Shown here: positions 1 through 8,034 of the stretch, one piece after another | Layout of the letters: each line of letters starts with the position of its first letter | Numbering within the stretch: position 1 is the stretch's first letter | Assembly: GCF_002197845.1 (NCBI RefSeq) | Contig: NZ_NIDE01000017.1 | Location: 1,162,712-1,226,711, forward strand | Direction of reading: 5' to 3' | DNA from: Fimbriiglobus ruber | GTDB taxonomy: Bacteria; Planctomycetota; Planctomycetia; Gemmatales; Gemmataceae | DNA length: 64,000 bases | Notes under the pieces: model-generated | Seen by the model: only the letters and a program-made list of their open reading frames with translations | The model's database searches: none | What the model was told of the DNA's origin: nothing | Made by a program: the position numbers and the translations under genes

Positions 1-150
1 TTCGATCCGGGTCGGCAGCGGGATCGGGCCGTGAACTTCGGCCCCAGTCCGTTGCGCCGTGTCCACGATTTCCTGGGCGGTCCGGTCCAGGACTTCGTGG
101 TCGTAGCCTTCCATCCGAATGCGGATGCGCTCGTTCGCGAAGCCCGCCAC
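1..150 (-). CDS. rpsJ: 30S ribosomal protein S10, N-terminal part (cut by window edge)
   Basis: S10 is a small-subunit protein of the 30S head that also joins the NusB/NusG antitermination complex. Read on the minus strand from a GTG at 150, the 50 visible codons include [18 protein letters not shown] and [20 protein letters not shown], then LPTRIE; this is the canonical S10 N-terminus, so the call is firm. The start is fixed by an in-frame TAG two codons upstream and a GAGGAG ribosome site just before it. The gene leaves the window on the left; the full protein is usually about 100-105 residues. In most bacteria rpsJ heads the S10 ribosomal operon, which would lie outside the window. No other ribosomal gene is visible upstream. 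Confidence 0.93.
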   Translation of the reverse strand, partial: MAGFANERIRIRMEGYDHEVLDRTAQEIVDTAQRTGAEVHGPIPLPTRIE

Positions 151-374
151 GCCCTACTCCTCGGTCAGCAGTTCGTTTCTTCGTGCCCCGTACTTGGGGT
201 GGAAAGAATAAAGTTAGGGACGACCAACAATGTGGTCAAGGCGCTTTCAAAATTCGGGCCGAGATTTTCCACACCGTTTTCGCACCTGCGAAGACCGCGA
301 ACGCTGTGAACGATACGACTCGACCCGGCCTCTCGGATCGTGACCGCAGCGCCACGCCAGTGCCAATCTGAACG

Positions 375-1493
375 CTAACAACGCGAACCACCCGATCGTA
401 TCGTCGGGGTCATCTGGCCAACACGGCCGGCCGCAAGGTGGGAGAAACGGCGTTGAAACTCGGGTGAAGGGGGCGAGGAATAATCGCACGGACTCTTGCG
501 AAGACGACAGCATCTTATTAGTTTACCGATATTCATAGCAAATGAATCGGTGCATTTTGCCGGGAAGTCGTGTGTTCGCCACTGGCGACCCAAACCAGAC
601 AAGAAAGGCAGGCTTCCATGAACATCATCTGGACTATCGTAAGCACGGTCGGTCTCGCCGGTCTGATTATTGCCGGTCTCATAGTGTTTGAAGTTACCAT
701 CCATCCAGGTGCCCGGCAGCAACAGACGGCCGGGAATGTCGCCTTCGTCACGTTTGCTCTGCTGACTTTGGCGCTTTGGGTATGGCACTTCACTTCGGGC
801 AGGCCGAAGAAAAACCGGGAAAAGAAAGTGTGATCCGTCGAATTCGCGCTCCCGGGATTGGCTTGTTGAGAGCCTATAGCCGAGCCCGCTTTTACGTCCC
901 CACGACGTCTCGATGAGTAATCGCCGACCCATCTCCGATTTGACCGGGTATAACCGCTCCGGCGGCAAGTGCCGCCTCGCTTTGTCCGCCTGCCCGTCTT
1001 GCAAGAAGTCATAAATCTTGCGGACCCGCGGCGTGTAATCTTCGATTCGCACCACCCACTCGTCCACGTATTCGCGAATGACGTGCCGGCTCAGTCCGAC
1101 CTGGATGCTGTAATACGGCAGTCCGGCTCCGCGCAGGGTCCGTTCAGGATCCCACTGCAAATGGACCTGAGCCGCCGCGAACTGCTCGGCCCATTCTTCG
1201 GGCGATGCGAATAGTCCCGGCTCGAACGAGGTCAATACGGCCAACGACAGGGCTTTCTCCCACCCCGACTGCTTGATCCGCACGGCCAAAATTCGTTCCT
1301 GGCCACTCTTCTGGCCCCAGTTGCTGCGGTGCATGAGCCAGAGGAACGAAGGCTTGATCCAGGTCATCCGGTGGAACGAGAACGGCGAGACAAACCGCCC
1401 GGCCGACAGCGCCGCCTCCGCGATAGTCGGCGAATACGCCTGGTAAATCGTGATCGTATCCCGGTCGTAGTCCGCGCGAATCTCGCGTTCCAT
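375..1493 (-). CDS. DUF4291 family protein with an abnormal read-through tail
   Basis: Function unknown; DUF4291 proteins are soluble and about 190-200 aa long. The start at ATG 1493 gives MEREIRADYDRDTITIYQAY, the typical family N-terminus, and the family core (FHRMTWIKPSFLWLMHRSNW, HLPPERLYP) ends near base 900, about 198 residues in. The frame then stays open for another 174 residues that look non-coding and lie antisense to a small membrane-protein gene at 618-833. Adding one base to the CCCC run at 898-901 would give a TAA stop at 892-894 and a normal 200-aa product, so the tail is probably a frameshift artefact or a lost stop. An upstream extension to 1619 is possible but lacks family similarity. 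Confidence 0.75.
   Translation of the reverse strand: MEREIRADYDRDTITIYQAYSPTIAEAALSAGRFVSPFSFHRMTWIKPSFLWLMHRSNWGQKSGQERILAVRIKQSGWEKALSLAVLTSFEPGLFASPEEWAEQFAAAQVHLQWDPERTLRGAGLPYYSIQVGLSRHVIREYVDEWVVRIEDYTPRVRKIYDFLQDGQADKARRHLPPERLYPVKSEMGRRLLIETSWGRKSGLGYRLSTSQSREREFDGSHFLFPVFLRPARSEVPYPKRQSQQSKRDEGDIPGRLLLPGTWMDGNFKHYETGNNQTGETDRAYDSPDDVHGSLPFLSGLGRQWRTHDFPAKCTDSFAMNIGKLIRCCRLRKSPCDYSSPPSPEFQRRFSHLAAGRVGQMTPTIRSGGSRC
618..833 (+). CDS. Small two-helix membrane protein
   Basis: A 71-residue product starting at ATG 618, with a purine-rich AAAGGCAGG stretch a few bases upstream as ribosome site. Two hydrophobic segments are visible: roughly residues 3-26 (WTIVSTVGLAGLIIAGLIVF) and 42-58 (VAFVTFALLTLALWVWHF), separated by a polar loop, followed by a basic tail (KKNREKKV) that should stay in the cytoplasm. 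I do not recognise a family. It lies antisense to the read-through tail of the DUF4291 gene, which supports that tail being non-coding. Hydrophobic pattern and start context make it more likely real than not. Confidence 0.5.
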   Translation: MNIIWTIVSTVGLAGLIIAGLIVFEVTIHPGARQQQTAGNVAFVTFALLTLALWVWHFTSGRPKKNREKKV

Positions 1494-1805
1494 AGGCAGG
1501 GTGTCTCCCAACCTCTGATATTTACGTTCACTTATTCGTATGCGCTGAAATGAAGCTTCTGCCCACGCCACTGCGTCGTCAACGACGATGCGATGAGCGT
1601 CGCGGCAACAATCCGACACGAAAACGCGCTCCCGGGTTCACGACACACGTCGAACCGGCTGAAGGATCAAGGCCATTGGGGCCAAACCGTTTTCCGCGAG
1701 CCTGGCCCCTTGACAAGCCGCCCGTTTTCCTCGAAATAGGAGTCGCCTTCCCTGCCTCGCGGTCGCCTTCCAAACCCTCCCGCCTTGTCTGCCAGGAGAT
1801 TTCCC
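1494..1805. other. Divergent intergenic region
   Basis: About 310 bases between the DUF4291 gene (minus) and the oxidoreductase gene (plus). It should hold both promoters, but I cannot pick out convincing -35/-10 boxes. No hairpin with a T-run and no convincing small gene were seen. Confidence 0.4.
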
Positions 1806-3086
1806 TTGCTCTCCCGCCGTACTTTTCTCGGGGCCGCCGCTGCTGCCCCGATCGTCCTCTCACGGGCGTCGGCCGCGGACAAGCCGTCCGACCGCATCGC
1901 CCTCGGCTTCATCGGCATCGGCATCCAGGGCCGCGGCCACCTGGGCGGCTTCCTGGGCGACCCGGCCGTCGAGGTCGTCGCCCTGTGCGACGTGGTCAAG
2001 GAACGGCTCGACAACGCCGGCCAGATGGTCGAGAAGCGGTACGCCGACCGGGTGAAGTCCGGGGCGTTCAAGGGCGCCAAGTCGTACACCGACTTCCGCA
2101 AACTCCTCGATCACCCGGGCCTGGACGCCGTCCTCATCGCCACCCCGGACCACTGGCACGCCATCACGTGCATCCACGCGGCCAAGGCCGGGAAGCATAT
2201 CTTCTGCGAGAAACCACTGACCCAGAACGTCGCCGAGGGGCGGGCGGTTGTGGCGGCGGTAAACAAGTCCAAGGTCGTGTTCCAGACCGGAAGCCAGCAG
2301 CGGACGGAGTTCGGCGGCCACTTCCGCAAGGCCGTCGAATACGTGTGGAACGGCCGCATCGGCAAGCTCAAGACGATCCGCATCGGCGTCGGCGGGCCGG
2401 CCGTCCCGTGCGACCTGCCGACGCAGGAGGTTCCGGTCGGGACCGACTGGGACTCCTGGCTCGGGCCGGCCCCGGAGCGCGGCTACAACGAAATCCTCTG
2501 CCCCAAAGGGGTTCACAAACACTTCCCGGCATGGCGGAACTACCAGGAATACGCCGGCGGCGGGTTGGCCGACATGGGCGCGCACCACTTCGACATCGCC
2601 CAGTGGGCGATGAAGATGGACAGGTCCGGGCCGGTCGAGGTGATCCCGCCGGAGGACCCGAAGAAGACGTCCGGCCTGAAGTACGTTTACGCCAACGGCG
2701 TGGTGATGATTCACAACGAATTCGAGGGTAGCGAGAAGGCGGACTGCGTGTTCGAGGGGACGGAGGGGAAGATCCTGGTCGGCCGGAGCGGAATCAAGAG
2801 CCTGCCCGAATCGATTCTCAAGGAACCGCTCGGGGACACGGCCGAACGCGTCTACCCGGCCACCGGCGGCCACCACAAGAACTGGACCGATTGCGTGAAG
2901 TCCGGCAAGCCGACGATCTGCACGGCCGAGACCGGCCACCGGTCGGCGACCATCTGCCACCTGGGCAACATCGGCTACCGGCTACACCGCAAATTGAAGT
3001 GGGACCCGGAGAAAGAACAGTTCGCGAGCGACGCCAAGGCAAACAAGGAGCTCATCCGCGAACCCCGTGCGAAGTGGGCAATCTGA
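1806..3086 (+). CDS. Gfo/Idh/MocA family oxidoreductase, Tat-exported
   Basis: An NAD(P)-dependent dehydrogenase-like protein of 426 aa, probably acting on sugars or cyclitols outside the cytoplasm. The start is a TTG at 1806 preceded by AGGAG at 1794-1798 (7-base spacer). It gives a Tat signal SRRTFLGAAAAAPIVLSRAS; the alternative TTG at 1785 has no such ribosome site. After the signal come the Rossmann motif GFIGIGIQGRG, the family CEKPLT signature (Lys-Pro near the nicotinamide) and DMGAHHFDIAQW, which matches the usual catalytic Asp/His segment. Tat-exported Gfo/Idh/MocA paralogues are abundant in planctomycetes; cofactor loading before export explains Tat use. The substrate cannot be read from sequence. 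A hairpin follows at 3122-3160. Confidence 0.88.
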   Translation: MLSRRTFLGAAAAAPIVLSRASAADKPSDRIALGFIGIGIQGRGHLGGFLGDPAVEVVALCDVVKERLDNAGQMVEKRYADRVKSGAFKGAKSYTDFRKLLDHPGLDAVLIATPDHWHAITCIHAAKAGKHIFCEKPLTQNVAEGRAVVAAVNKSKVVFQTGSQQRTEFGGHFRKAVEYVWNGRIGKLKTIRIGVGGPAVPCDLPTQEVPVGTDWDSWLGPAPERGYNEILCPKGVHKHFPAWRNYQEYAGGGLADMGAHHFDIAQWAMKMDRSGPVEVIPPEDPKKTSGLKYVYANGVVMIHNEFEGSEKADCVFEGTEGKILVGRSGIKSLPESILKEPLGDTAERVYPATGGHHKNWTDCVKSGKPTICTAETGHRSATICHLGNIGYRLHRKLKWDPEKEQFASDAKANKELIREPRAKWAI

Positions 3087-3121
3087 TCGGTTGACGAAGG
3101 TCGGGATGCACTGAATTCGCG

Positions 3122-3160
3122 GCCCGGTGTCCGCACGTTATTGCGTGCGCGACACCGGGC
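3122..3160 (+). terminator. Hairpin after the oxidoreductase gene
   Basis: GCCCGGTGTC (3122-3131) pairs with GACACCGGGC (3151-3160), and the inner GCACG pairs with CGTGC, giving a nearly continuous stem of about 16 bp around a small AT loop. There is no clear T-run after it, so termination is plausible but not certain. Confidence 0.55.
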
Positions 3161-3227
3161 ACGATCCGCTCGTCGGTGAAATCACCCACGATCAAGTTCG
3201 GATCCGTTTCCGGAGTCTGATCGTCTG

Positions 3228-3602
3228 ATGCGGTTCTTCGGTTACCTTTGGGCTCTTCCCGTCACGGTCGTGGGCTTGACGCTCGCACTTCTGGCGTTTC
3301 TGACGGGTGGATCTGTCCGGGTTCGGGGCGGCGTCGTTGAAGCGTATGGCGGCTTCGTCGGTCGGCTACTGAAGGGCGGGTGGGTCCGTCGCGGCGGGGC
3401 GGCGGTCGCCCTCGGTCACGTGATCCTGGCCCGGGACTCCGAGTGCCTGGAGCGGAGCCGAACTCACGAGATGGCCCACGTACGACAATACGAGCGGTGG
3501 GGGCCGTTTTTGTTGCCGGCTTATTGGCTGGTGGGCGGATGGCTGTGGTCCCGAGGGTATCATCCGTACCTGGATCACCCGTTCGAGCCACCGCCGGTAT
3601 GA
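3228..3602 (+). CDS. Small membrane protein with an HExxH motif
   Basis: A 124-aa protein with a hydrophobic N-terminal segment (residues about 5-28, LWALPVTVVGLTLALLAFL) and a second hydrophobic patch around residues 93-107 (FLLPAYWLVGGWLW). Between them, residues 80-84 read HEMAH, an exact HExxH zinc-binding motif followed by VRQYERWG, similar to the HE-x-x-H-V-x-Q arrangement in DUF4157-like putative metalloproteases. No third zinc ligand is obvious and the protein is very short, so peptidase activity is only a guess. It stands alone, between a hairpin upstream and a very strong bidirectional terminator downstream. Confidence 0.7.
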   Translation: MRFFGYLWALPVTVVGLTLALLAFLTGGSVRVRGGVVEAYGGFVGRLLKGGWVRRGGAAVALGHVILARDSECLERSRTHEMAHVRQYERWGPFLLPAYWLVGGWLWSRGYHPYLDHPFEPPPV

Positions 3603-3613
3603 GCATACATGCC

Positions 3614-3655
3614 AAAGCACCGCGACCCGAGCCAATGCTCGGGTCGCGGTGCTTT
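3614..3655. terminator. Strong bidirectional terminator
   Basis: A perfect 19-bp stem, 3614-3632 with 3637-3655, around the loop CAAT. The arms begin with AAA and end with TTT, so the hairpin can serve both the plus-strand gene ending at 3602 and the minus-strand operon ending at 3676. Confidence 0.9.
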
Positions 3656-3675
3656 GTATTATTCGGTGAGCGGTC

Positions 3676-4323
3676 CTAACGCGGGTTCGGCAACGTCGGG
3701 TCGCCGATCTGGGGTATGGCGGGGGTTCCGATCAGCGGAGCCCCGGGAGCGGCTGGCTCGGTCCCCTGGTTGGCGTTGGGCGTTTCGGTCACGGGTCGGG
3801 ACAGATTGAGCCCGGGCCGTCGGCCCCGCGCAGGGAGGGGGGCGTCGGGCGCCGCCGGGGTCACGGCGACAGGCGGAGTCGCTGCGACAGGCGGCACCTC
3901 AGCAGCGGGTGGAACCGCCGGCCGGACTGTCGCTGTCTCTGGGACCGGGATCACAAATGGGCGGGCGGGCACAGCCGGATCGCGGCGCATCATCCCGGGG
4001 GCTGGCGGTGCCGCCGGTGCTGCGGGGGGAGCCGCCGGTGCTGCGGGGGCAACGGCAGGGGCGGGTTCAACCGTGCCGCCACCACCAACTCCGCCGGGAG
4101 GCGGAGGCGTTTCATTCCGGGGTCCGGACGGGCGGGCGACCGCGGCCGGCAACTTGATGTCCGGCTGAGTCGATTTGGCTTCGGACACCCAGTCGTAATC
4201 GTTCGATTCCAGTGCGAGGAGGCCGATGCCCAGCAGCATGGCCACGCACGTCATCGCGAGCATGCCCACGTACACATCGTTCCGTGGCGGCGCGTCGACG
4301 TATCGTTCGCGTACCTTTCCCAT
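3676..4323 (-). CDS. Membrane-anchored Pro/Ala-rich protein, last gene of the five-gene membrane operon
   Basis: A 215-aa protein of unknown function. ATG 4323 is chosen because GAGGGG sits 7 bases upstream; a GTG two codons earlier overlaps that site less well. The N-terminus is short and polar (MGKVRERYVDAPPRNDVYVG), followed by one membrane helix (about VGMLAMTCVAMLLGIGLLAL). The remaining 170 residues are Pro/Ala/Val-rich and low complexity, probably an extended stalk across the periplasm or cell wall. The segment NDVYVGMLAMT just before the helix is matched in the next gene upstream (NDAYVGLLAIT), so the two are likely paralogous anchors. It is followed by the strong terminator at 3614-3655. 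Confidence 0.75.
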   Translation of the reverse strand: MGKVRERYVDAPPRNDVYVGMLAMTCVAMLLGIGLLALESNDYDWVSEAKSTQPDIKLPAAVARPSGPRNETPPPPGGVGGGGTVEPAPAVAPAAPAAPPAAPAAPPAPGMMRRDPAVPARPFVIPVPETATVRPAVPPAAEVPPVAATPPVAVTPAAPDAPLPARGRRPGLNLSRPVTETPNANQGTEPAAPGAPLIGTPAIPQIGDPTLPNPR

Positions 4324-4374
4324 ATCCACGCCCCTCAGATAAGACTCACGACGGCTTGTCCCGCTCGCACTTTT

Positions 4375-4728
4375 TCACGTCCCAGCTGCGACCGGAGCTG
4401 GTGCCGGCGGGGCAGCCGCGGGCGCCGCCGGGGTCGTGGACGTCGAGCCGCCCAGGCCCGGGACCGTAAAGCTCGGCGACTGTACCGGCGAGGCGGACAG
4501 CTCGGTGAAATCCAGGTAGAACATCACGCTCGCGGCAATCAGTGCGAGCAACGTGATCGCCAACAAGCCGACGTAGGCGTCGTTTCTGGATCCCTTCTTC
4601 GGCTCCGAATACCCGTCGTCGCCGTCGTCGTCGTCGTCCGCCTCATCGACGACTTCGTCTTCGTCCCGCGGGGCGGCTTTCTTCTTCTTTTTCTTCGGCT
4701 CGTCTTCGCTGCGTTTTTTTTTGGCCAT
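4375..4728 (-). CDS. Small membrane protein with Lys-rich and Asp-rich N-terminus
   Basis: A 117-aa protein of unknown function. It begins MAKKKRSEDEPKKKKKK, continues with an acidic run (DEADDDDDGDDG), then the NDAYVGLLAIT motif and a membrane helix (residues about 53-72, LLAITLLALIAASVMFYLDF), and ends with a Pro/Ala/Thr-rich tail. GAGGGGG before the ATG at 4728 supports the start. The charged N-terminus should be cytoplasmic and could bind nucleic acid or a partner protein. It shares its anchor motif with the downstream gene at 3676-4323 and lies 67 bases after the upstream coiled-coil gene, within one operon. Confidence 0.75.
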   Translation of the reverse strand: MAKKKRSEDEPKKKKKKAAPRDEDEVVDEADDDDDGDDGYSEPKKGSRNDAYVGLLAITLLALIAASVMFYLDFTELSASPVQSPSFTVPGLGGSTSTTPAAPAAAPPAPAPVAAGT

Positions 4729-4795
4729 GATCGGGTTCCCCCTCGCTAGGCGTGTCGGCGTCGTGGTCTCGGGTCGGGCAGTCGGCCGTCCGGGG

Positions 4796-5671
4796 TTACC
4801 GGCCCGCGACTGAGGGAACGATCTCGTCGCCCGGCTTCGGGTAGTCGTCCTCGCCTAGCCGCCCGCCGCGTGGAGCGTTGAACTGGCCGACGCCGGTCTT
4901 TGTGTCGACTTGCATGACAACAATCTTGCCGATGTATCGCGGCGTCGGGGTCAATCGCTGGACCGTCAGGACGGCACCCTTTTGCAGACCGGAGTCGATG
5001 CCCGGGGTGAAGGAGACGTAAGTTCCGTCGCGGGTGACGATCGTGCCCCGGAAGCCGGCCGGAGTGGGAACGGCCTTGTTCAGAACACCCGGCGGGGCCA
5101 CGCCGCCCTGGTACTGCCGCCGCTCTTCGAGTTGCTCGTTCAATTCGAGGATCTTGGTGTTCAGCTGTGCGACTTGCTGGGTCTTCGATTGGACTTCGAG
5201 CCGCGCCTTGTTCGCGTCCACCCGGTCCTGGTCCGCAGACAGCGTCTTGGCCGTCAGCTCGTCCTCGCGTTTCTTGAGTAAGTCGCTTTGGTCCTTGACC
5301 TGGGTCTGGAGGGCGTCTCGGTTGGCCTGGAGGGCCTTCTCGGCGACGGCCGTCTTCTGGACGACGGCGGTCAGGTCGCCGATCTGCTTTTGCAGGGCTT
5401 CCACCTCGGTCGACAGCCGTCGCTCGGACTCGTACCGGCGGGCGATTTCCGCGCTGAGCGAGCGGTTCGCGTCCTCGGACGCGGCGAGCTGGTCGGAGAG
5501 CAGCTTGTTTTGAGCGACCGCCGAGTCGGCGGCTTCCTTGTACTTGTCCTGGAACTTCTTGGCTTCCGCCTGCCAGTTGGTGCGTGTGACGAAGGCGTTC
5601 ACCACCAGTCCGGTCCACGCCAGACTGAGGACGAGTACCATGATCACCAACATCTTGCCCATTGCGGTCAT
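4796..5671 (-). CDS. Single-pass membrane coiled-coil protein (operon gene 3)
   Basis: A 291-aa protein of unknown function. ATG 5671 is chosen because GGGAGGG lies 8 bases upstream and because it leaves MTAMGKMLVIMVLVLSLAWT, matching the MGxxGKxL starts of the two genes upstream; a longer start at 5764 adds only low-complexity basic sequence. After the helix a heptad-rich coiled coil runs from about residue 30 to 190 (repeated KxxEL/Q patterns). It is followed by a compact C-terminal domain with beta character (GFRGTIVTRDGTYVSFTPG, GAVLTVQRLTPTPRYIGKIV) that resembles a small beta-barrel such as those in MreC-like proteins. MreC-like topology (helix, coiled coil, beta domain) suggests a structural envelope role; that is inference. 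Confidence 0.78.
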   Translation of the reverse strand: MTAMGKMLVIMVLVLSLAWTGLVVNAFVTRTNWQAEAKKFQDKYKEAADSAVAQNKLLSDQLAASEDANRSLSAEIARRYESERRLSTEVEALQKQIGDLTAVVQKTAVAEKALQANRDALQTQVKDQSDLLKKREDELTAKTLSADQDRVDANKARLEVQSKTQQVAQLNTKILELNEQLEERRQYQGGVAPPGVLNKAVPTPAGFRGTIVTRDGTYVSFTPGIDSGLQKGAVLTVQRLTPTPRYIGKIVVMQVDTKTGVGQFNAPRGGRLGEDDYPKPGDEIVPSVAGR

Positions 5672-5815
5672 CGAGTGAACCCTCCCCTGTGACCAGCGCG
5701 ACCTGATTTCCGATCCGCCGCTTCGCCCCCGCGGGCGGCGTCTATTCTCGATCCCCGAAGCCAACCTTCGGGTGTTTTATCCGCTTCCCGATCTGCGGTG
5801 CCGTTTCAGCCACCG

Positions 5816-6616
5816 TTATTTGAATTCCTGCAACCGTGCTTCCAGCTGGGCCTGACGCCGTTCGAGCGTCTGGAGCTGGACGACCCAGTTGACCTTGATC
5901 GATCCCAGGTACGCGGCTTCCTCGCGCAAGTTCGTGAGCGCGGTCTTCTGTCGCCCGATCAGGGCGTCATTCGCCGCGACTAGCTCGGACAGGTCCGAGT
6001 GGAGAATGCGAAGGTCTTCGACCCCGAGCCCGTTCAGGAGTTCGGTGTAATCGGCGTTGTTGCCGACGGTCTTCGAGAGGTCGCGCTTCTGGGCGTCCGT
6101 CAACTTCCGGGCCGGGTCGCCGAAGCGGAGGAGCCGGATCGTCGCGACCGTGTCCTGGAACTGCTTCCGGAGCGATTCGAGACCTTCGAGCGGCTTGTTG
6201 TTCGCGCCCAGGATCACCGCCCCGTCTTTACTGAGGTCGGTGAACGCGGCGTCCCCGGCCCCGCCGACGGCCGGGATCTGCACCCGGAACACGGCCTGAA
6301 TCCGCCGGCCGGCCCCGTCGGCCCCGCGGGCCTGGTACAGTCGATCATTGTACTTCGACCGCCGGAAGTCGCGGGTCAGCTCGAGATCAGATAGGCCGCG
6401 GAACTTGGCCCCGTACGCCGACTGCGAGCCGGCGATCGATTTGGAGAGGGAATCGATTTCCTTCTTGTAAATCGTGATCTGCCCTTCGACCGTCTCGTTT
6501 TCGTTCTTGCTATCGAGCAGGTCGACCCGGTTCGTGTAGGACGACACGCTCCAGGATAAGAGCGCGACCGCGACGAACACGTTGAGGAAGGTCAGCAGTT
6601 TGCCGAAGCCGGTCAT
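5816..6616 (-). CDS. Single-pass membrane coiled-coil protein (operon gene 2)
   Basis: A 266-aa protein of unknown function. It opens with MTGFGKLLTFLNVFVAVALL, a membrane anchor of the same MGxxGKxLxxxN style as the gene before it, then a periplasmic coiled-coil stretch (about residues 30-70), a central region of mixed character (YNDRLYQARGADGAGRRIQA and following), and a second coiled coil at the C-terminus (residues about 215-266, ending LERRQAQLEARLQEF). It lies 50 bases after the gene at 6667-8034 and is co-oriented, so the five genes probably form one transcript. No enzymatic motif was seen. Confidence 0.75.
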   Translation of the reverse strand: MTGFGKLLTFLNVFVAVALLSWSVSSYTNRVDLLDSKNENETVEGQITIYKKEIDSLSKSIAGSQSAYGAKFRGLSDLELTRDFRRSKYNDRLYQARGADGAGRRIQAVFRVQIPAVGGAGDAAFTDLSKDGAVILGANNKPLEGLESLRKQFQDTVATIRLLRFGDPARKLTDAQKRDLSKTVGNNADYTELLNGLGVEDLRILHSDLSELVAANDALIGRQKTALTNLREEAAYLGSIKVNWVVQLQTLERRQAQLEARLQEFK

Positions 6617-6666
6617 GGGTCGGTGTCCTCGGTCGTCCGATCGTGGGACGGAGCAACGGTCGGCAG

Positions 6667-8034
6667 TTATTTATCTTTAACCGGCGTATTAGTCGCCCGC
6701 GTCTTTTGTTCACTGTTCAACAGTTGTTGTTCCAGGTCGAAATTCTTTTGCAGCGTGTTGCCGACGGTCCGTTCGGTGTCGAGCAGGTCCTTTTCGACCT
6801 GGGCCTGCTTCTCCAACGAGGCGGCGACCTGGGCGCGGATCGCGGCCAGATCCTGCTGCCGTTCGACGAGTTGGGCGGCCCGTTGCTTGGCGGCTTCGGA
6901 GTCCCGGGCGCGCTGGGCTTCGTATTCGGCCTTGAGGGCGAGTTGCTGGTCGAGCAACAGGGAGTTCTGGACCGCGAGCCCCTTGAGAAGTTCGTACTCT
7001 TCGGAGAATCTGGCCTGGTCGCTCACGATCTGTTGGTTCACGCTCGCGGCCATTTCCCGCAGATGGTTCACCTGATCCGAGATCGCGGCCGAGTAGACCC
7101 GCAGGCCGGTCACGAGGGCGACCCGCTTCTGCCACTCGGCCGAATAGTCCAGGTGAACGAGCAGGTGGGCGATCCGCAACCGGCGGTCGGCGTCATCGCG
7201 GCACGCGGTCGAGCCGAGGTTGGTGAATTCGGCCTTGAGCTTCTGGCGGGCGGAGTCGGCCGCCGTCAAAGCGTCGTCCAAGACTTTGCGGGCGGCCTTG
7301 TAGCCTTCGTCCGCGTCCCGTTCTTCCACCGTCTTCCCGCGGAACGCGTCCTCGGCCTGGACCAACTTGGTGTTCGCCCCCCGGACGGCTTCGGCCGCCC
7401 GCGTGATCTCTTCGCCCGCCGTCTTGAGGCGGGTGGCTTCTTCGTCGGCCAGGCGTGGGTTCGGGGTGGCCTGTACCGTGGCGAATTTCTTTTTGAACAT
7501 GGCCACGGCCGTTTCCGCGTTCTCTTTCAACTTCGTCTGGTCCGCGGAAACCATCTTGCGGACGAAATCCCGCTCGTCGTACCGCTCCGCCAGGAGGATG
7601 AGCCAGCCGGGGGTGAAGACGTTCTGATTGAAGCTCCCGCAGAGTACCTGGATCTTCTGGGCGTCGCCGGCGTCGTTGAGCTGGGATTCGAGTTTTGTCC
7701 CGACCCGCTTGACCTCGTCGAGCTGGGTTCGTGGCGGCTTGGGGTCGCCAAGCTGGGTGCCGCCGTTCGTCCCCTTAAAGTGGTTCTCGAGGAACTTCGT
7801 GCTGACGGATTCGATGGGCACCCCGCCGGAGCCGGTCATGTTCAATGGCACGCTGTCCTTGTCGTCGTCGGCCCCGGTCGGAGCCTGGACGGGCATTCCG
7901 ACCAGGATCAGCAGGTAATCCGTGGCGACGGCGGAGATTTCCTGCCGCTTGGCCCAGTCCTGGGTGGCGAGGTAGGCCACCCCGGCCGCCGCCAGGAGGT
8001 TGATGAACAGCAGAACTTTCCCGAGCGTCCCCAT
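6667..8034 (-). CDS. Single-pass membrane coiled-coil protein (operon gene 1)
   Basis: A 455-aa protein of unknown function heading the minus-strand operon. The N-terminal MGTLGKVLLFINLLAAAGVA is an uncleaved anchor or signal-like helix. It is followed by a globular region (residues about 30-170, including WLILLAERYDERDFVRKMVS) and long coiled coils rich in Ala, Glu, Gln, Lys and Arg (residues about 170-450). The product is predicted to face the periplasm with a rod-like body. Together with the two following coiled-coil proteins it could form a hetero-oligomeric envelope filament or tether. No homologue of known function comes to mind. Confidence 0.77.
   Translation of the reverse strand: MGTLGKVLLFINLLAAAGVAYLATQDWAKRQEISAVATDYLLILVGMPVQAPTGADDDKDSVPLNMTGSGGVPIESVSTKFLENHFKGTNGGTQLGDPKPPRTQLDEVKRVGTKLESQLNDAGDAQKIQVLCGSFNQNVFTPGWLILLAERYDERDFVRKMVSADQTKLKENAETAVAMFKKKFATVQATPNPRLADEEATRLKTAGEEITRAAEAVRGANTKLVQAEDAFRGKTVEERDADEGYKAARKVLDDALTAADSARQKLKAEFTNLGSTACRDDADRRLRIAHLLVHLDYSAEWQKRVALVTGLRVYSAAISDQVNHLREMAASVNQQIVSDQARFSEEYELLKGLAVQNSLLLDQQLALKAEYEAQRARDSEAAKQRAAQLVERQQDLAAIRAQVAASLEKQAQVEKDLLDTERTVGNTLQKNFDLEQQLLNSEQKTRATNTPVKDK

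Noticed and set aside
1550-2731. A 393-codon plus-strand frame overlapping the oxidoreductase
   Set aside because: Out of frame with the clear Tat-signal oxidoreductase; Arg/Pro-rich with no domain.
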